Of a stretch of 64,000 nucleotides of DNA, positions 1 through 11,900 are shown piece after piece (position 1 is the stretch's first letter; each line of letters begins with the position of its first letter). The DNA comes from Areca catechu (lineage: Eukaryota > Streptophyta > Magnoliopsida > Arecales > Arecaceae), in NCBI GenBank assembly GCA_021397845.1, contig CM038043.1:32487501-32551500 (forward strand). Reading direction: 5' to 3'. Under the pieces are notes generated by a model. That model saw nothing but the letters and a program-made list of their open reading frames with translations. It did not search any database and was not told where the DNA came from. Both the position numbers and the translations under genes were made by a program.

Positions 1-152
1 GGTCATGGGATTATAGGATCTGGGATCATAGGATTTTGGGTCAGCTCTATGATCAGGTTCTAAGGATGGATCATGGTATGGGGTCCTCCTAAGGTTGGGC
101 TCCCTATATAGGTCAGGATATTGGGTTCTCCTAGGGTTAGACTCCCTATATG
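1..152 (-). pseudogene. Chromovirus C gag, distal fragment
   Basis: Read on the minus strand this continues the tandem-repeat part of the gag that begins at 26393: the 42-bp unit coding for a Pro-Arg-Arg-Thr-x-Tyr-x-Asp-Pro-Tyr peptide is present about two and a half more times, then fades into Asp-His-Arg-Ala-Asp-type sequence. It was separated from the rest of its gene by insertion of chromovirus B, whose target-site duplication ATATG closes it at 148-152. The capsid domain, pol and 3' LTR of this element would lie left of the window. The repeat match is seen directly; assignment to the same gene is inferred from the duplication and the frame. Confidence 0.8.
148..152. repeat. Target-site duplication of chromovirus B, left copy
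   Basis: ATATG directly precedes the TGATGCAG terminus of the LTR and recurs at 25761-25765 right after the other LTR ends in CACCA. A 5-bp duplication is the usual product of Ty3/gypsy integrase. Confidence 0.85.
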
Positions 153-1808
153 TGATGCAGAACGAAAGCTCTGATACCAAAAATGATGCAGAACAAAGAA
201 CAAAGAAGCGTATGCGGAAGTAAAATTAAGATTAATTTTTTTTTTTTTATATATTTTAGAAATTGGCTTCGACTCAAAGTAAAGCTAAACTACGTTGAAG
301 GAAACTAGGTAAGGATTGAAAGCACAGTTTAGAAGAAACTAAATTATCAGAGTAGTTCAGAAGTAACGGATCGCTGGGGGTTGAGAAACTCCCAGACCTA
401 GGGTTTCGTTCTGAACTTTCAACAGAACAGAAATAAAGAGAAGAGATGGTTTATCTAACCAGACAATGATCTTCACAGATTTTGGTGGAAGAACTCTCCC
501 GAGCAGATTGTTGGATCCTCGGATTCAGATATCTTCGTAATGGATCCTCCAATACTGGTCCTTTGGCGGGTTGGCTTCTCCTGAACTCAAGATTTGGAAG
601 AGAAGAAAAATAATTGATGGAATCAGAGAGTCAAGGGAAAGATTTACCAGGTTGAAGAACTTGAAGATCGAAATTGCTGAAAACTGGATTCTCCTGGATG
701 TTGATGTGATTTTCCTTGGAACTTGCTCTGGATCTGAAGTAGCCGGACTGGATCTGGATGAAGGTGGACGGCCTGGACTTGTAGAGAGAGAGTGGCCATG
801 GGAGATGGATGGATCTAGGGTTTGATGGATTGAAAATAATAAAGGGTGGCTAGGGTTTTGGAATTTCAAGTGGCTAACCAAGGGTTTTGGATAAAGATGG
901 AGATCTCTCACCTCCTCAAGGCTCCAATGGAACCCGGATTACCCCCTCACGGAGCTCAATACTTAGAATAGTGCGGAAGAAGAGAAACCTAGGTCACTCA
1001 ACACAAGAGAATAGCAAAAATAATTTTTCTTCATTTTTTTCTAAAGTTACAAAGAGAGGTCTATTATATAGACCTAAAATTTTCTCCAAGCTTGTACAAA
1101 TTCCCATGTGGGACTAAACTCCTCCAACCACTAGATTAGGTAGAAAATCTTCTCTCTTGGCCGACCAAGAGTTCAAAAAAAATTGGGACGGCCATAAAGG
1201 AATTTTTTTTTGAATTTTTTTGGTGCCTCCTTTGGAGTTGGATTTGGATTTGGAGTCCTCTTCTTCTTATGGTATTTCTTCTTTTCTTCCACTCCAAGTT
1301 AAGCTCTTTGATTTTGATTTGAACTTCAATTAGGAGTAGGTTGGATGTCCTTCTTTGATTTCTTCTCCAAGAGAAGTCTTCTTCCTTCTTTGCTTAGGTA
1401 AAATAGGCAGGTATGGGCGCCTCCTTTAAAGTAGCCTCCAATTTGATTTTTTCTTCTTTGGATGTGGGGACCATGACACTGGGATGCCTCTGTGGCGCCT
1501 CCTGGACTCTGGCGTGTGCTCGGAGTGTGGCTGGGCGTGTGGCTTGGAGAGTGGCCTCCACTTGCTTGAACCTTGATTTGATTGGAAGACAAATGTGGCA
1601 CCATTTTGGACCAAATTGAAACCACATTGGGACTTGCACTGAGTCAACATGACTCAACAAAATTTAAATGGTGACTCAAGAAATAAATAAAATAAATAAA
1701 CTGGTTGACCAGGTCAACCTTTATTACAAACCCTAATTTCTCGGGCAATGTCAATCAGAGATCCAAATGGAGCTCTGAAGTCTTCTTCTGAGTCTGGTGC
1801 CCGCACCA
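153..1808 (-). repeat. Chromovirus B 3' LTR
   Basis: This 1656-bp LTR pairs with 24108-25760. On the plus strand it begins TGATGCAG and ends CACCA; in element sense it starts TGGTGCGGGCACCAG. It differs from its partner at roughly 15-20 visible sites, about 1 percent. A minus-strand TATA-like box lies at 1063-1070. The first 31 bases (153-183) are a duplication of the LTR end plus a 12-base primer-site copy at 168-179. Open frames inside, for example near 525-911 and 1326-1625, recur in the partner LTR only because the LTR does, and show no recognisable domain. The last codons of the pol gene run into this LTR. Confidence 0.9.
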
Positions 1809-3018
1809 ATTCTCCCAGGGTGGGAGGAACTCGACCATGTCGAGTAAGGCTCAAGTTGGCTCTGGTATCTCTCCAAGAGGTCTGGGTCCAATTCTTGTAA
1901 TTCTTCTCGGGAGATCCAAGAGTCATCAGAATCTGGCCTTCCTTGCCAGCGGACCAGGTACCTTTGGTATCCTCGATTACGAGTAGAGATAACCTGATCA
2001 TCCAGGATCTTTTCAATCTGCTCTTTCCTCACAGGCCAGTTTGTTGGTGGACACACAGGGTCGGGATCACTCTCAATGATAGGGTTAGGCTCAAAAGGCT
2101 CACTAGGAATCACAACTGGCTCCCTGTACTCTACTAAGTCTGTAATGTTGAAAGTAGAGCTAATGCCTAGTTCTGGAGGCAACTCGAGCACATAGGCATT
2201 GGATCCTACTCTCTTTACCACTCTAAATGGTCCAGCTCCCCTAGCATGTAACTTTCTAACGGTTCCAGGAGGAAACCGTTCAAGCCTTAACCTAATCATC
2301 ACATAGTCTCCCTTAACAAAAGATTTGACTCGCCTTTGAGTATCAGCCAACTACTTATAAGTTTCATTACTTAAATTTATTTTGGCATAAATTTCTTTAT
2401 GCAAGTCTTTTACATGCTGTGCAAAATTCTCAGCAGATTCGGAGACTCGAGTGTGGACAGGTAAAGGGACTAGGTCAAGAGGTGTGTGAGGTTTGTACCC
2501 ATGTACAATTTCAAATGGACTCCTACCCGTAGACCTATTGACCGAGTCATTGTACGCAAATTCTGCCCTTGGTAGGTATAAATCCCAATTTCTGGTGTTT
2601 TCACCAACAAGACATCTCAGCAGATTTCCTAGGCTATGGTTCACTACTTCAGTTTGGCCATCAGTTTGGGGATGATAGGCAGTTGAAAACTTAAGTTTTG
2701 TCCCTAACTTATGCCAAAGGGTCTTCCAAAAGTAACTGGTGAACCGGACATCCCTATCTGAAACGATTGTCTTAGGTAGGCCATGGAGTCTAACTATCTC
2801 ATTGAAGAAAAGGGTGGCTACCTTAGACGCATCAAAGGTTTGGGAACAAGGCAGGAAGTGGGCCATTTTAGAGAATCGGTCGACTACGACACAGATAGAA
2901 TCATGTCTCCTCTGGGTCTTAGGTAAACCTAACACAAAATTCATACTCACATCTTGCCAAGGACGATCTGGGACAGGGAGTGGGGTATAAAGGCCAGAGT
3001 TTTGTTTTCGCTGGTCCG
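1751..3018 (-). pseudogene. Chromovirus B pol C-terminus: integrase core and chromodomain
   Basis: On the minus strand the frame reads an integrase core (GLYTPLPVPD, VVVDRFSKMAHF, the SDRD second aspartate, a QTEVV glutamate, the PFEIVHGY segment), then a GPFRVVKR integrase C-terminal fold and a chromodomain (ILDDQVISTRNRGYQRYLVR). One in-frame TAG at 2351-2353 splits it where relatives have a His or Gln codon. The N-terminal zinc finger, RT, RNase H and protease are missing: at 3018 the sequence switches to chromovirus A on the other strand. The protein would copy and integrate element cDNA, the chromodomain biasing target choice. The chromodomain resembles the Galadriel group; that lineage call is tentative. 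Confidence 0.88.
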
Positions 3019-6000
3019 AATCAAGCAGAGATGTCAGGTCCGAATCCAACTTCAGTCCTATCAGGAACGAATCTGGTGTGATGTACTCCCTATGGGAGTA
3101 AGTAGCATCATCCTAGGTAGGCCATGGCTGTTTGACCATGATGTGACAATTTTTGGTCGATCAAATTCCTGTGCTTTCAATTTCAATGGCAAGAAAATTG
3201 TCATTCATTCAACCCAGCCTAAGGACAACACCAAAAGAGGAGTTAGCAGCCTGAAAGAAAAAAGGACTGGATTAAATTTGATAGGTGCAAGAGAATTAGA
3301 AAAAGACATTAATGAGGGAGCACCTATTTGGATGGTAGCTGCTAAGGAAACTATGGACCACACCCCTGTAGAACACCCTCAAGAGGTGGTCCAATTATTG
3401 AAAGACTTTGAAGACGTGTTTCCCGAGGATCTTCCCGACAATCTTCCACCTTTAAGGGACATACAGCATGCCATAGATTTAGTTCCTGGCGCGACTTTAC
3501 CTAATTTGCCTCATTATAGGATGAATCCAACTGAACATCAAGAGTTACAAAGGCAAGTTAGTGAACTTCTTAGAAAGGGGTTTGTTAGAGAAAGTTTAAG
3601 CCCTTGTGCAGTCCCTGCCTTGTTAACCCCTAAAAAAGATGGTACCTGGAGGATGTGTGTAGACAGCCGTGCCATCAACAAGATTACTGTCAAATATAGG
3701 TTTCCAATCCCAAGACTGGACGATATGTTAGATATGATAGCCGGATCAACAATTTTCTCCAAGATAGACTTAAAGAGTGGCTATCACCAAGTTAGGGTTA
3801 GGCCTGGAGATGAATGGAAGACCGCTTTTAAGACTAAAGATGGATTATATGAGTGGTTAGTCATGCCGTTCGGTCTGTCCAATGCACCCAGCACCTTTAT
3901 GAGAATTATGAATCAGGTGTTGAAAACTTTCATCGGGAACTTTATGGTGGTCTACTTTGATGACATTCTTATTTATAGCAAGACTAAGGCAGACCATTTA
4001 ACCCACCTAAGACAAGTTTGCCAAGTCCTTAGAAAGGATAGCCTCTATGCCAATATCAAGAAGTGTGATTTCTTAACACATAGAGTTATCTTTCTAGGAT
4101 TCGTAGTAACATCTGAAGGAGTGTCCGCTGACCCTGCAAAAATTAAGTCAATAGTAGAGTGGCCTGTACCCAAGAGTATCCATGATGTCCGTAGTTTTCA
4201 CGGTTTAGCCACCTTCTATAGGAGATTCATTAGAGGGTTCAGTACGATAGTGGCTCCAATCACTGATTGTATTAGGAAGGGAACTTTTGAATGGACTAAA
4301 GCAGCAGACAAAGCCTTCCTAACAATTAAGGAAAAAATGACACACGCACCCGTCTTGAGGTTACCCGATTTTACCAAAGTGTTCGAGGTTGCTTGTGATG
4401 CTTCTGGGGTAGGAATTGGAGGTGTCTTGAGTCAAGAGAATCACCCAGTAGCATATTTCAGTGAGAAGTTAAATGAAGCGAGACTAAGGTATTCCACCTA
4501 TGATAGGGAGCTATATGCGGTAGTTCAGGCATTACGTTATTGGAGGCATTATCTTCTACCACAAGAGTTTGTCCTATTTTCTGACCATGAAGCTCTTAGG
4601 TTCCTTAGTTCTCAGAAGAAATTGAACCCTAGGCACGGGAAATGGGTAGAGTTCATACAAGCTTATACGTTCGTACTGAAACATCGTGTCGGAACTGAAA
4701 ATAGGGTTGCTGATGCATTGAGTCGTCGTTCAATGTTGTTGAATTCTGTGAGCACTGAGGTAGTAGGGTTTGAAAGATTAAAAGAGGAATATCCTACATG
4801 CCCTGATTTTGGTGACATCTATCGATCCCTTCAACAAGGACCATCTAGTGAGCATAGTGATTATACTATTTTAGATGGATACCTTTTCAGAGGAAATCAG
4901 TTGTGTATTCCCGAGACCTCTGTTAGGGAATTTCTGATCTGGGAAGTTCATGCTGGGGGCTTAGCAGGACATTTTGGTAGGAATAAGACCATCTTAGCAA
5001 TAGAAGACCAATTCTTTTGGCCTGGTCTCAAAAGAAATGTGGCCCAGATTGTAGCTCAGTGCCGTATCTGTGCTGTTGCAAAACAGCAAAGACAGAACAC
5101 CGGTCTGTACACACCCTTACCTGTCCCTGATTGTCCATGGCAGGATATCAGCATGGATTTTGTAGTAGGCCTCCCTAAGACGTCTAGGAAGTATGATTCT
5201 GTCTTTGTGGTTGTCGATCGTTTCTCCAAGATGGCTCACTTCATTCCTTGTTCTCAAACTTTAGATGCTTCGAAGGTGGCCAAGCTTTTTCTCGATCAGG
5301 TCGTTAGGCTTCATGGTTTACCCAAAACCATTGTGTCCGATAGAGATGTCAAATTTACTAGCTATTTCTGGAAAACCCTCTGGCACATGCTCGGTACCAA
5401 GCTGAAATTCTCTACTGCCTATCATCCTCAAACCAATGGCCAGACTGAGGTAGTAAACCGAAGCTTAGGAAATCTGTTGAGATGCTTAGTTGGTGACAAC
5501 CTAGGAAACTGGGACCTATTACTTCCTCGTGCTGAATTTGCCTATAACAGCTCAGTTAATAGGTCTATTGGGAAAAGTCCATTCGAAGTGGTCCATGGAT
5601 ACAGACCTAGGAAGCCTTTAGACCTAGCTCCTTTACCCACACATGCACGGGTGTCCGAGTCTGCCGAGTCATATGCACAGCATATTAGGAAATTGCATAA
5701 GGAGATTAGCCAAAAGATTCAAATGAGCAATGAACTCTATCAGCATATGACTAATTCACATAAATGATTAAAAGAATTTAATGAAGGGGACTCCGTCATG
5801 ATCAAACTTAAACCTGAAAGGTTTCCGCCGGGAACTATGAAGAAACTCCATGCCCGGGGAGCCGGACCTTTCAAAATAATAAAGAAAATTGGACCAAATG
5901 CTTATGTATTAGAATTACCACCAAGTTATGGCATTAGTTCAACATTTAATGTTTCAGACTTAAAAGAATACAAAGAACCTGCATTGATACCTAGTGAGCT

Positions 6001-6358
6001 TTTTGGTCCTAATGTTTCTTTTGAGAGTGAAACACCAAATGAGTGTCCACCACCAAGTGTTCCTGAGAGAAAGGAGAGAATTGAAAGGATCTTGGATGAC
6101 CAGATCATTACTACTAGAAATAAAGGCTACCAACGTTATCTGGTTAGATGGCAAGGATGTCCTGAATCTGAAGACTCCTGGATTTCCCGAGAGGACCTAC
6201 AACAAATCGACCCGGATGCATTAGAAACTTATCAAGCCAACCCTCACTCGATAGGGTCGAGTTCCTCCCACCCCGGGAGAATTGGTGTGGGCACCAGAAT
6301 CAGGAAGAGACTCCAACCAATTCAAGTCAAATCCGAGTCCTTATGGTTGGATGAGTAA
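3019..6358 (+). pseudogene. Chromovirus A unit A: 5'-truncated pol
   Basis: This fragment begins inside the protease-RT linker (it aligns from position 10464 of unit B) and reads on through RT (FSKIDLKSGYHQ; active site YFDD at 3953-3964), RNase H (VFEVACDASGVGIGG), integrase and chromodomain. Integrase Asp at 5156 and 5339 and Glu at 5447 give the D,D(35)E spacing. One nonsense TGA at 5765-5767 replaces the CGA of units B and C; otherwise the frame is open and lacks the frameshifts of B and C. The stop at 6356-6358 lies inside the downstream LTR. The apparent upstream start at 2954 is antisense chromovirus B sequence, so the open frame is a junction artefact at its N-terminus. Confidence 0.9.
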
Positions 6359-7666
6359 AAGAAAGTCCTGTAATTTTTTTTCTTTCTTTAATTTTGAGTC
6401 CAAATAATTATGTAATTCGAGTCCATTTCAATTTTATGTTGGGACTAGTCCAGCCTGATTAATCTTGTATTTGAGAGTTGGGTCCAAATGAGTCAAGTCC
6501 AATCCATGAAGAATCAAACCAAACCTCCATGAAGAATCAAACCAAACCACATTTGAAGACTAAAGAAGACTCAAGACTTATACTCCAAAGCAAGACCAAA
6601 GCCACCTCAAGTGGGGACCACATGCCACATGACACATGCCACCTCATCATCCAAGGTTGCTGCCACATCACACATACCACCTCACCATCCAAGGTTGCTG
6701 CCACATCACACATGCCACCTCACCATCCAAGGTTGCCACCCAAGAGAAGAAAAGGAGAATTTGAATTTGAATTGGCTACAACCTCCTCCACAACTTCCTC
6801 CACTACTCATGGGATGCCCCATATTTTTCTCCACAAATTTTTCTCCATGATATTTGGTGTAGTTTGAATTCAAAATGGCTTAATAGTCTATAAAAGACTC
6901 TTAGTCTTCTTGTAAAGAAAGGATGGAAAAGAAAAAATAAAAATTTTCTTCTATGTGAGTTCTATGTGCCTAAGTGGTAGTTCTAAATTCCTCTCCCTAT
7001 CCCACGCCAACCCTACTTTCTCCTCCTCCATCTCCAACGCCTAAGACACTCTCCTTCTTCTCCAATCTCAAGCTAGCTCTTCAATATTCAAGGTTGATCA
7101 AGAAGACCATCACAAGGAGGCCTGCCAAATCCATTTCAAGTGATCTACCATGGCGCCAAGATTATTCTTCAACAATGCTTCCTCGACTCTTCTTCAGTTT
7201 CTCCATTTCATGACTAACGTATTTTACCAAGTTCCTAATCTCAAGGTTTCTTTGTTGTAGGGTTCTCCGGGATTCCGAACTCAAGAGGAAGGAATTACTT
7301 GCCATAATCCAGAAAACAAGAAGGGCCCTCAATTTGTAGTATGGTCTTGTCATTTGGGAGGTCTCTTCATGAGTGATCTTGATCTACTTGAAAGATTAAT
7401 GCTAGGTATGTTCTAGTATCGATTAGGTCTGAAATATTAAATTTGCCTAGCTTAACTTGTGTGGTTCGAATCTTATTCCTATTTCTTTGTTATTTTGATA
7501 GTCTTATTAATTAGGTTTACATTTGATCGTTCGAGTTCTCTTCATTAGACCTCCTTTGATACTATATGCTGAACTAATCATATGCAAATAAGAAATTGCT
7601 AAGTTAATCTTTGCTAATCTCCTTTAGGGTTGCATAGTTGCATTCTCATCTTGCATGTCCCCACCA
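6283..7666 (+). repeat. Chromovirus A LTR 1
   Basis: A 1384-bp LTR running from TGGTGTGGGCACC to TGTCCCCACCA, so the ends are imperfect inverted repeats. Boundaries follow from the primer site four bases downstream and from the identical length of the three copies. By eye it differs from LTR 2 at three sites and from LTR 3 at three. It holds a 38-bp direct repeat in about three copies (about 6628-6738), a TATA box at 6889-6896, and small open frames repeated in all three LTRs that I do not consider genes. Confidence 0.93.
6889..6896 (+). promoter_or_regulatory. TATA box of LTR 1
   Basis: TATAAAAG sits in the middle of the LTR, where the U3/R promoter of an LTR retrotransposon is expected. 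Exact copies occur at 14330-14337 and 21770-21777. Confidence 0.7.
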
Positions 7667-8997
7667 TTCTTGGTATCAGAGCATGGTAGAATAAGTTCCT
7701 GATTGCATAGCATTAAGTCCTTGAAGTACTTGGATCGGGGGCGTTACCAGGCCGTCCGGTCTTAGGAGAAAGTAGGGTTTAAACACCCTCTCTTCCCATT
7801 CCACGGGGATCTCCTAAGGCGTGTCGGGGTGCCATTGTGATTGACCCGTGAAAAAGAAAGCCAAAGGACTTTTTAGATTTCATTTGTGAATTTTGTATTG
7901 GTCACGTTCTGTTTTTCTGCTTGCTGTATTTTCTGTAGGCTGACTGTAATCCGCCTGCAACTCCAAAGGAAAGTATCACATTCCTCGTTGGAATATTTTT
8001 TTTCCTATTCCATTTTAAGTTGTTTATCACCGTTTTAAACTTCAATCTGAGAAAAAAATTACAAAAAAAATGAAAATTCCTGCAGTCCATCAGTGTAATT
8101 AAGGTTTCTGTTCTGTTCTGTTCCTTTTCATTATCTTCATTTCAGAATCTGCCTAGAATAGTACAGATTTTATTTTGAAATTTTGTTTCATCTGGTATGT
8201 CATCTATAAGTTAGGAGTTTTCTGTGATTTTTTTAGATTTTTCTGATATTTTTTTCTGCACTTATCAATACCACATTTAAACTGCAACACACTACTTCTG
8301 CACCTGAAATTTGAAATTTGCATGCATCTCATGACAAATCAAATTAAGGGCATAAATTGACATAGGGTCAGGATTTCATCACCTGTCCCTAGCCCAAAAA
8401 TAACCAAATTGCATATCGATCCAATCCCTAACTAAAATTGATTATACATTAATTGCCCTAGTGGGTTAGGGACATCAATTTGGTCGAGCCCGGGTTATTG
8501 TCAACTCATTGTGTCAACTAGTCTTGTGTGTGCCCTATTACTTGGTGTCTAGAATTGGGACTAAGGGCTTGGGTGCTGATCCGTCTATCGGGCCAATTCC
8601 ACCGGGCCTAGGTAGGCCAGAGACAGGATCTCACACTCCCCTTGTTCTAAAACCTGGCCAAGTATAGAGTTACTACAATCTAGCTTGCCACCTTGATTAG
8701 GCAACTAGCTTGGAACTCTAGGTCCAGTTCAATTCAATTGGGAAAGCTTGTGCAACCCATTTCTTCATCTATTATTGAAAGCTGGTGTCAAGGATAAGGT
8801 TAAGTGGCTCAAGCCAAGCGGTTCTTGTGGTTTTTAATTAGGACCCAGTGAAAGCTGGGGGAACCTCCCACAGACCCACCTCCTGACTGGCCAGAGGAAG
8901 AGAGTAGATGTTGATTTGATTGTATCTAGTCAACTCAGTTTATTTGGACTAACCGGTTTAGAAAACTCGTAGTTCGGGTCTGAGTCTAATTGTTTGC
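7667..8997 (+). other. Chromovirus A unit B leader with primer-binding site
   Basis: This 1331-bp noncoding leader lies between the LTR and gag. Bases 7671-7682 (TGGTATCAGAGC) are the complement of the initiator tRNA-Met 3' end, the usual plant primer. I see no convincing open frame. The second half contains a block shared with the leaders of chromoviruses B, C and D, including the 12-bp long-range stem 8384-8395 / 8463-8474. Several T-rich and A-rich runs occur around 7980-8250. Confidence 0.88.
8384..8474 (+). other. Conserved leader stem, unit B
   Basis: TGTCCCTAGCCC (8384-8395) is complementary to GGGTTAGGGACA (8463-8474) with one G-U pair, closing a 67-nt loop. The same pairing at near-identical spacing occurs in unit C and in three other chromovirus leaders in this window. 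Confidence 0.6.
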
Positions 8998-11900
8998 ATG
9001 ACAACTAGGTCAGGCACACCTTACCACCCTTCACAAGCCCAACCTAGTTCATCCATGGATACTAGTATGGAAAGCCTTATGAGATCTATGATCGAGAAGA
9101 TGGACCGTTTGGATGCTAGGTTTGACCAGTTCGAGGAAAGGATAGGAACCCTAGAGGAATCTAGGTTGACCCCAACTGAACCACCTTCACCCAGATTACC
9201 TTCAGTTCGCCCTAGAGCCCAACGACAGGAACATACACCTGATCCAATTCATAGAAGGCCACATCAGGATTATATTGATCACACTCCGGAGCCAAATCCT
9301 AGAAGACCTCGCCATGATACTTTTGATCAGGATGATCGGGCCTTAAGGAATATACGTCTAGATGCACCAACCTTTGAGGGAAGCCTAGATCCTAAGGTGT
9401 ACATAGACTGGGAAGCTGACATGGACCAATATTTTGACTGGTATGATATGTCTGAAGAGAGAAGATTCAAGTTTGCCAAAATCAGACTAGTCCGTCAGGC
9501 TAGGTTGTATTGGGGAAATGTCGAACGCATAGCTAGGCAGAGGGGAGACTTACCTATAGTGACCTGGAGAGACATGAAGAGAAAGCTTAGAGAGAAATAT
9601 TTGCCTATGTCTTATCAGCAAAGGTTGTTAGATCAGTGGCAACGATTGACACAAGGAAATAAGACCGTTTCTGAGTACGTTGCTAAATTTGATGAGTTTG
9701 TAATGCGATGCAACGTAGTCGAGTCTGAGGCAGCCACATTGTCGAGGTTTAGATCAGGATTGAATGAAGATATAAAAGGGGAACTGTTTTTGAGAGAAGT
9801 CCATGATTTAGATCAGGCATACCAAGTTGCCATGGACTATGAGAGGTTTCAAAGGAGAGCTACATTTAGGCGACCTGAGCCCATTAGGTTTAATCCTCCT
9901 GTTAGTCGACCTAGTTCAGTCCCTGGTACAACCAATAGACCAAGATCCAGCTCGAATCCAACCCCTAGGACCAACCCTGCCATTCCCCCAATTCCTAGAG
10001 AAGACAAAGGAAAGAGCCCTGAAGTTCGAGGTGAGAGGGAGCGAGTTTGCTATAAGTGTCGTAAACCAGGTCATTTCGTGAGCCAATGTCCCTCTAGAGC
10101 TTTACATATAGGGGAGGCAGAAGAAGGTGAATCAGAACCCCTGGAGAATGTTGAAGAGGAGGTTTATGAAGCAGGGGATTGCTTGGCTGATGAGTATGAA
10201 GGAGATGAAGAAAATGTAGACTCATCAGATGTGTTAGGAGTTGTGAGATGTATCATGACACAGACCAAGGAGCAGGAAGACTGGCGTAGGACTAGCATCC
10301 TACACACATTTGTCAAAATAGGAGAAAAGGTCTGTAAGATCGTGATCGATAGTGGAAGCTGTGTCAATGCCATTTCCACTAGTGCAGCCAAGAGTCTAGG
10401 ATTACCCACTGAACCACATCCCAATCCATATAAGGTATCCTGGATCGATTCCACTTCTATCCCAATCAAGCAGAGATGTCAGGTCCGAATCCAACTTCAG
10501 TCCTATCAGGAACGAATCTGGTGTGATGTACTCCCTATGGGAGTAAGTAGCATCATCCTAGGTAGGCCATGGCTGTTTGACCATGATGTGACAATTTTTG
10601 GTCGATCAAATTCCTGTGCTTTCAATTTCAATGGCAAGAAAATTGTCATTCATTCAACCCAGCCTAAGGACAACACCAAAAGAGGAGTTAGCAGCCTGAA
10701 AGAAAAAAGGACTGGATTAAATTTGATAGGTGCAAGAGAATTAGAAAAAGACATTAATGAGGGAGCACCTATTTGGATGGTAGCTGCTAAGGAAACTATG
10801 GACCACACCCCTGTAGAACACCCTCAAGAGGTGGTCCAATTATTGAAAGACTTTGAAGACGTGTTTCCCGAGGATCTTCCCGACAATCTTCCACCTTTAA
10901 GGGACATACAGCATGCCATAGATTTAGTTCCTGGCGCGACTTTACCTAATTTGCCTCATTATAGGATGAATCCAACTGAACATCAAGAGTTACAAAGGCA
11001 AGTTAGTGAACTTCTTAGAAAGGGGTTTGTTAGAGAAAGTTTAAGCCCTTGTGCAGTCCCTGCCTTGTTAACCCTAAAAAAGATGGTACCTGGAGGATGT
11101 GTGTAGACAGCCGTGCCATCAACAAGATTACTGTCAAATATAGGTTTCCAATCCCAAGACTGGACGATATGTTAGATATGATAGCCGGATCAACAATTTT
11201 CTCCAAGATAGACTTAAAGAGTGGCTATCACCAAGTTAGGGTTAGGCCTGGAGATGAATGGAAGACCGCTTTTAAGACTAAAGATGGATTATATGAGTGG
11301 TTAGTCATGCCGTTCGGTCTGTCCAATGCACCCAGCACCTTTATGAGAATTATGAATCAGGTGTTGAAAACTTTCATCGGGAAATTTGTGGTGGTCTACT
11401 TTGATGACATTCTTATTTATAGCAAGACTAAGGCAGACCATTTAACCCACCTAAGACAAGTTTGCCAAGTCCTTAGAAAGGATAGCCTCTATGCCAATAT
11501 CAAGAAGTGTGATTTCTTAACACATAGAGTTATCTTTCTAGGATTCGTAGTAACATCTGAAGGAGTGTCCGCTGACCCTGCAAAAATTAAGTCAATAGTA
11601 GAGTGGCCTGTACCCAAGAGTATCCATGATGTCCGTAGTTTTCACGGTTTAGCCACCTTCTATAGGAGATTCATTAGAGGGTTCAGTACGATAGTGGCTC
11701 CAATCACTGATTGTATTAGGAAGGGAACTTTTGAATGGACTAAAGCAGCAGACAAAGCCTTCCTAACAATTAAGGAAAAAATGACACACGCACCCGTCTT
11801 GAGGTTACCCGATTTTACCAAAGTGTTCGAGGTTGCTTGTGATGCTTCTGGGGTAGGAATTGGAGGTGTCTTGAGTCAAGAGAATCACCCAGTAGCATAT

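Noticed and set aside
525..911. 128- to 131-residue open frames here and at 24427-24822
   Set aside because: They lie within paired LTRs, differ by frameshifting changes at the ends and have no domain.
2954..3018. N-terminus of the long open frame beginning at 2954
   Set aside because: These codons are antisense to chromovirus B integrase; the real homology begins at 3019.
6478..6867. 129-residue open frame, identical in three places
   Set aside because: It lies in the U3 part of chromovirus A LTRs and recurs only because the LTR does; it includes a 38-bp repeat and shows no known domain.
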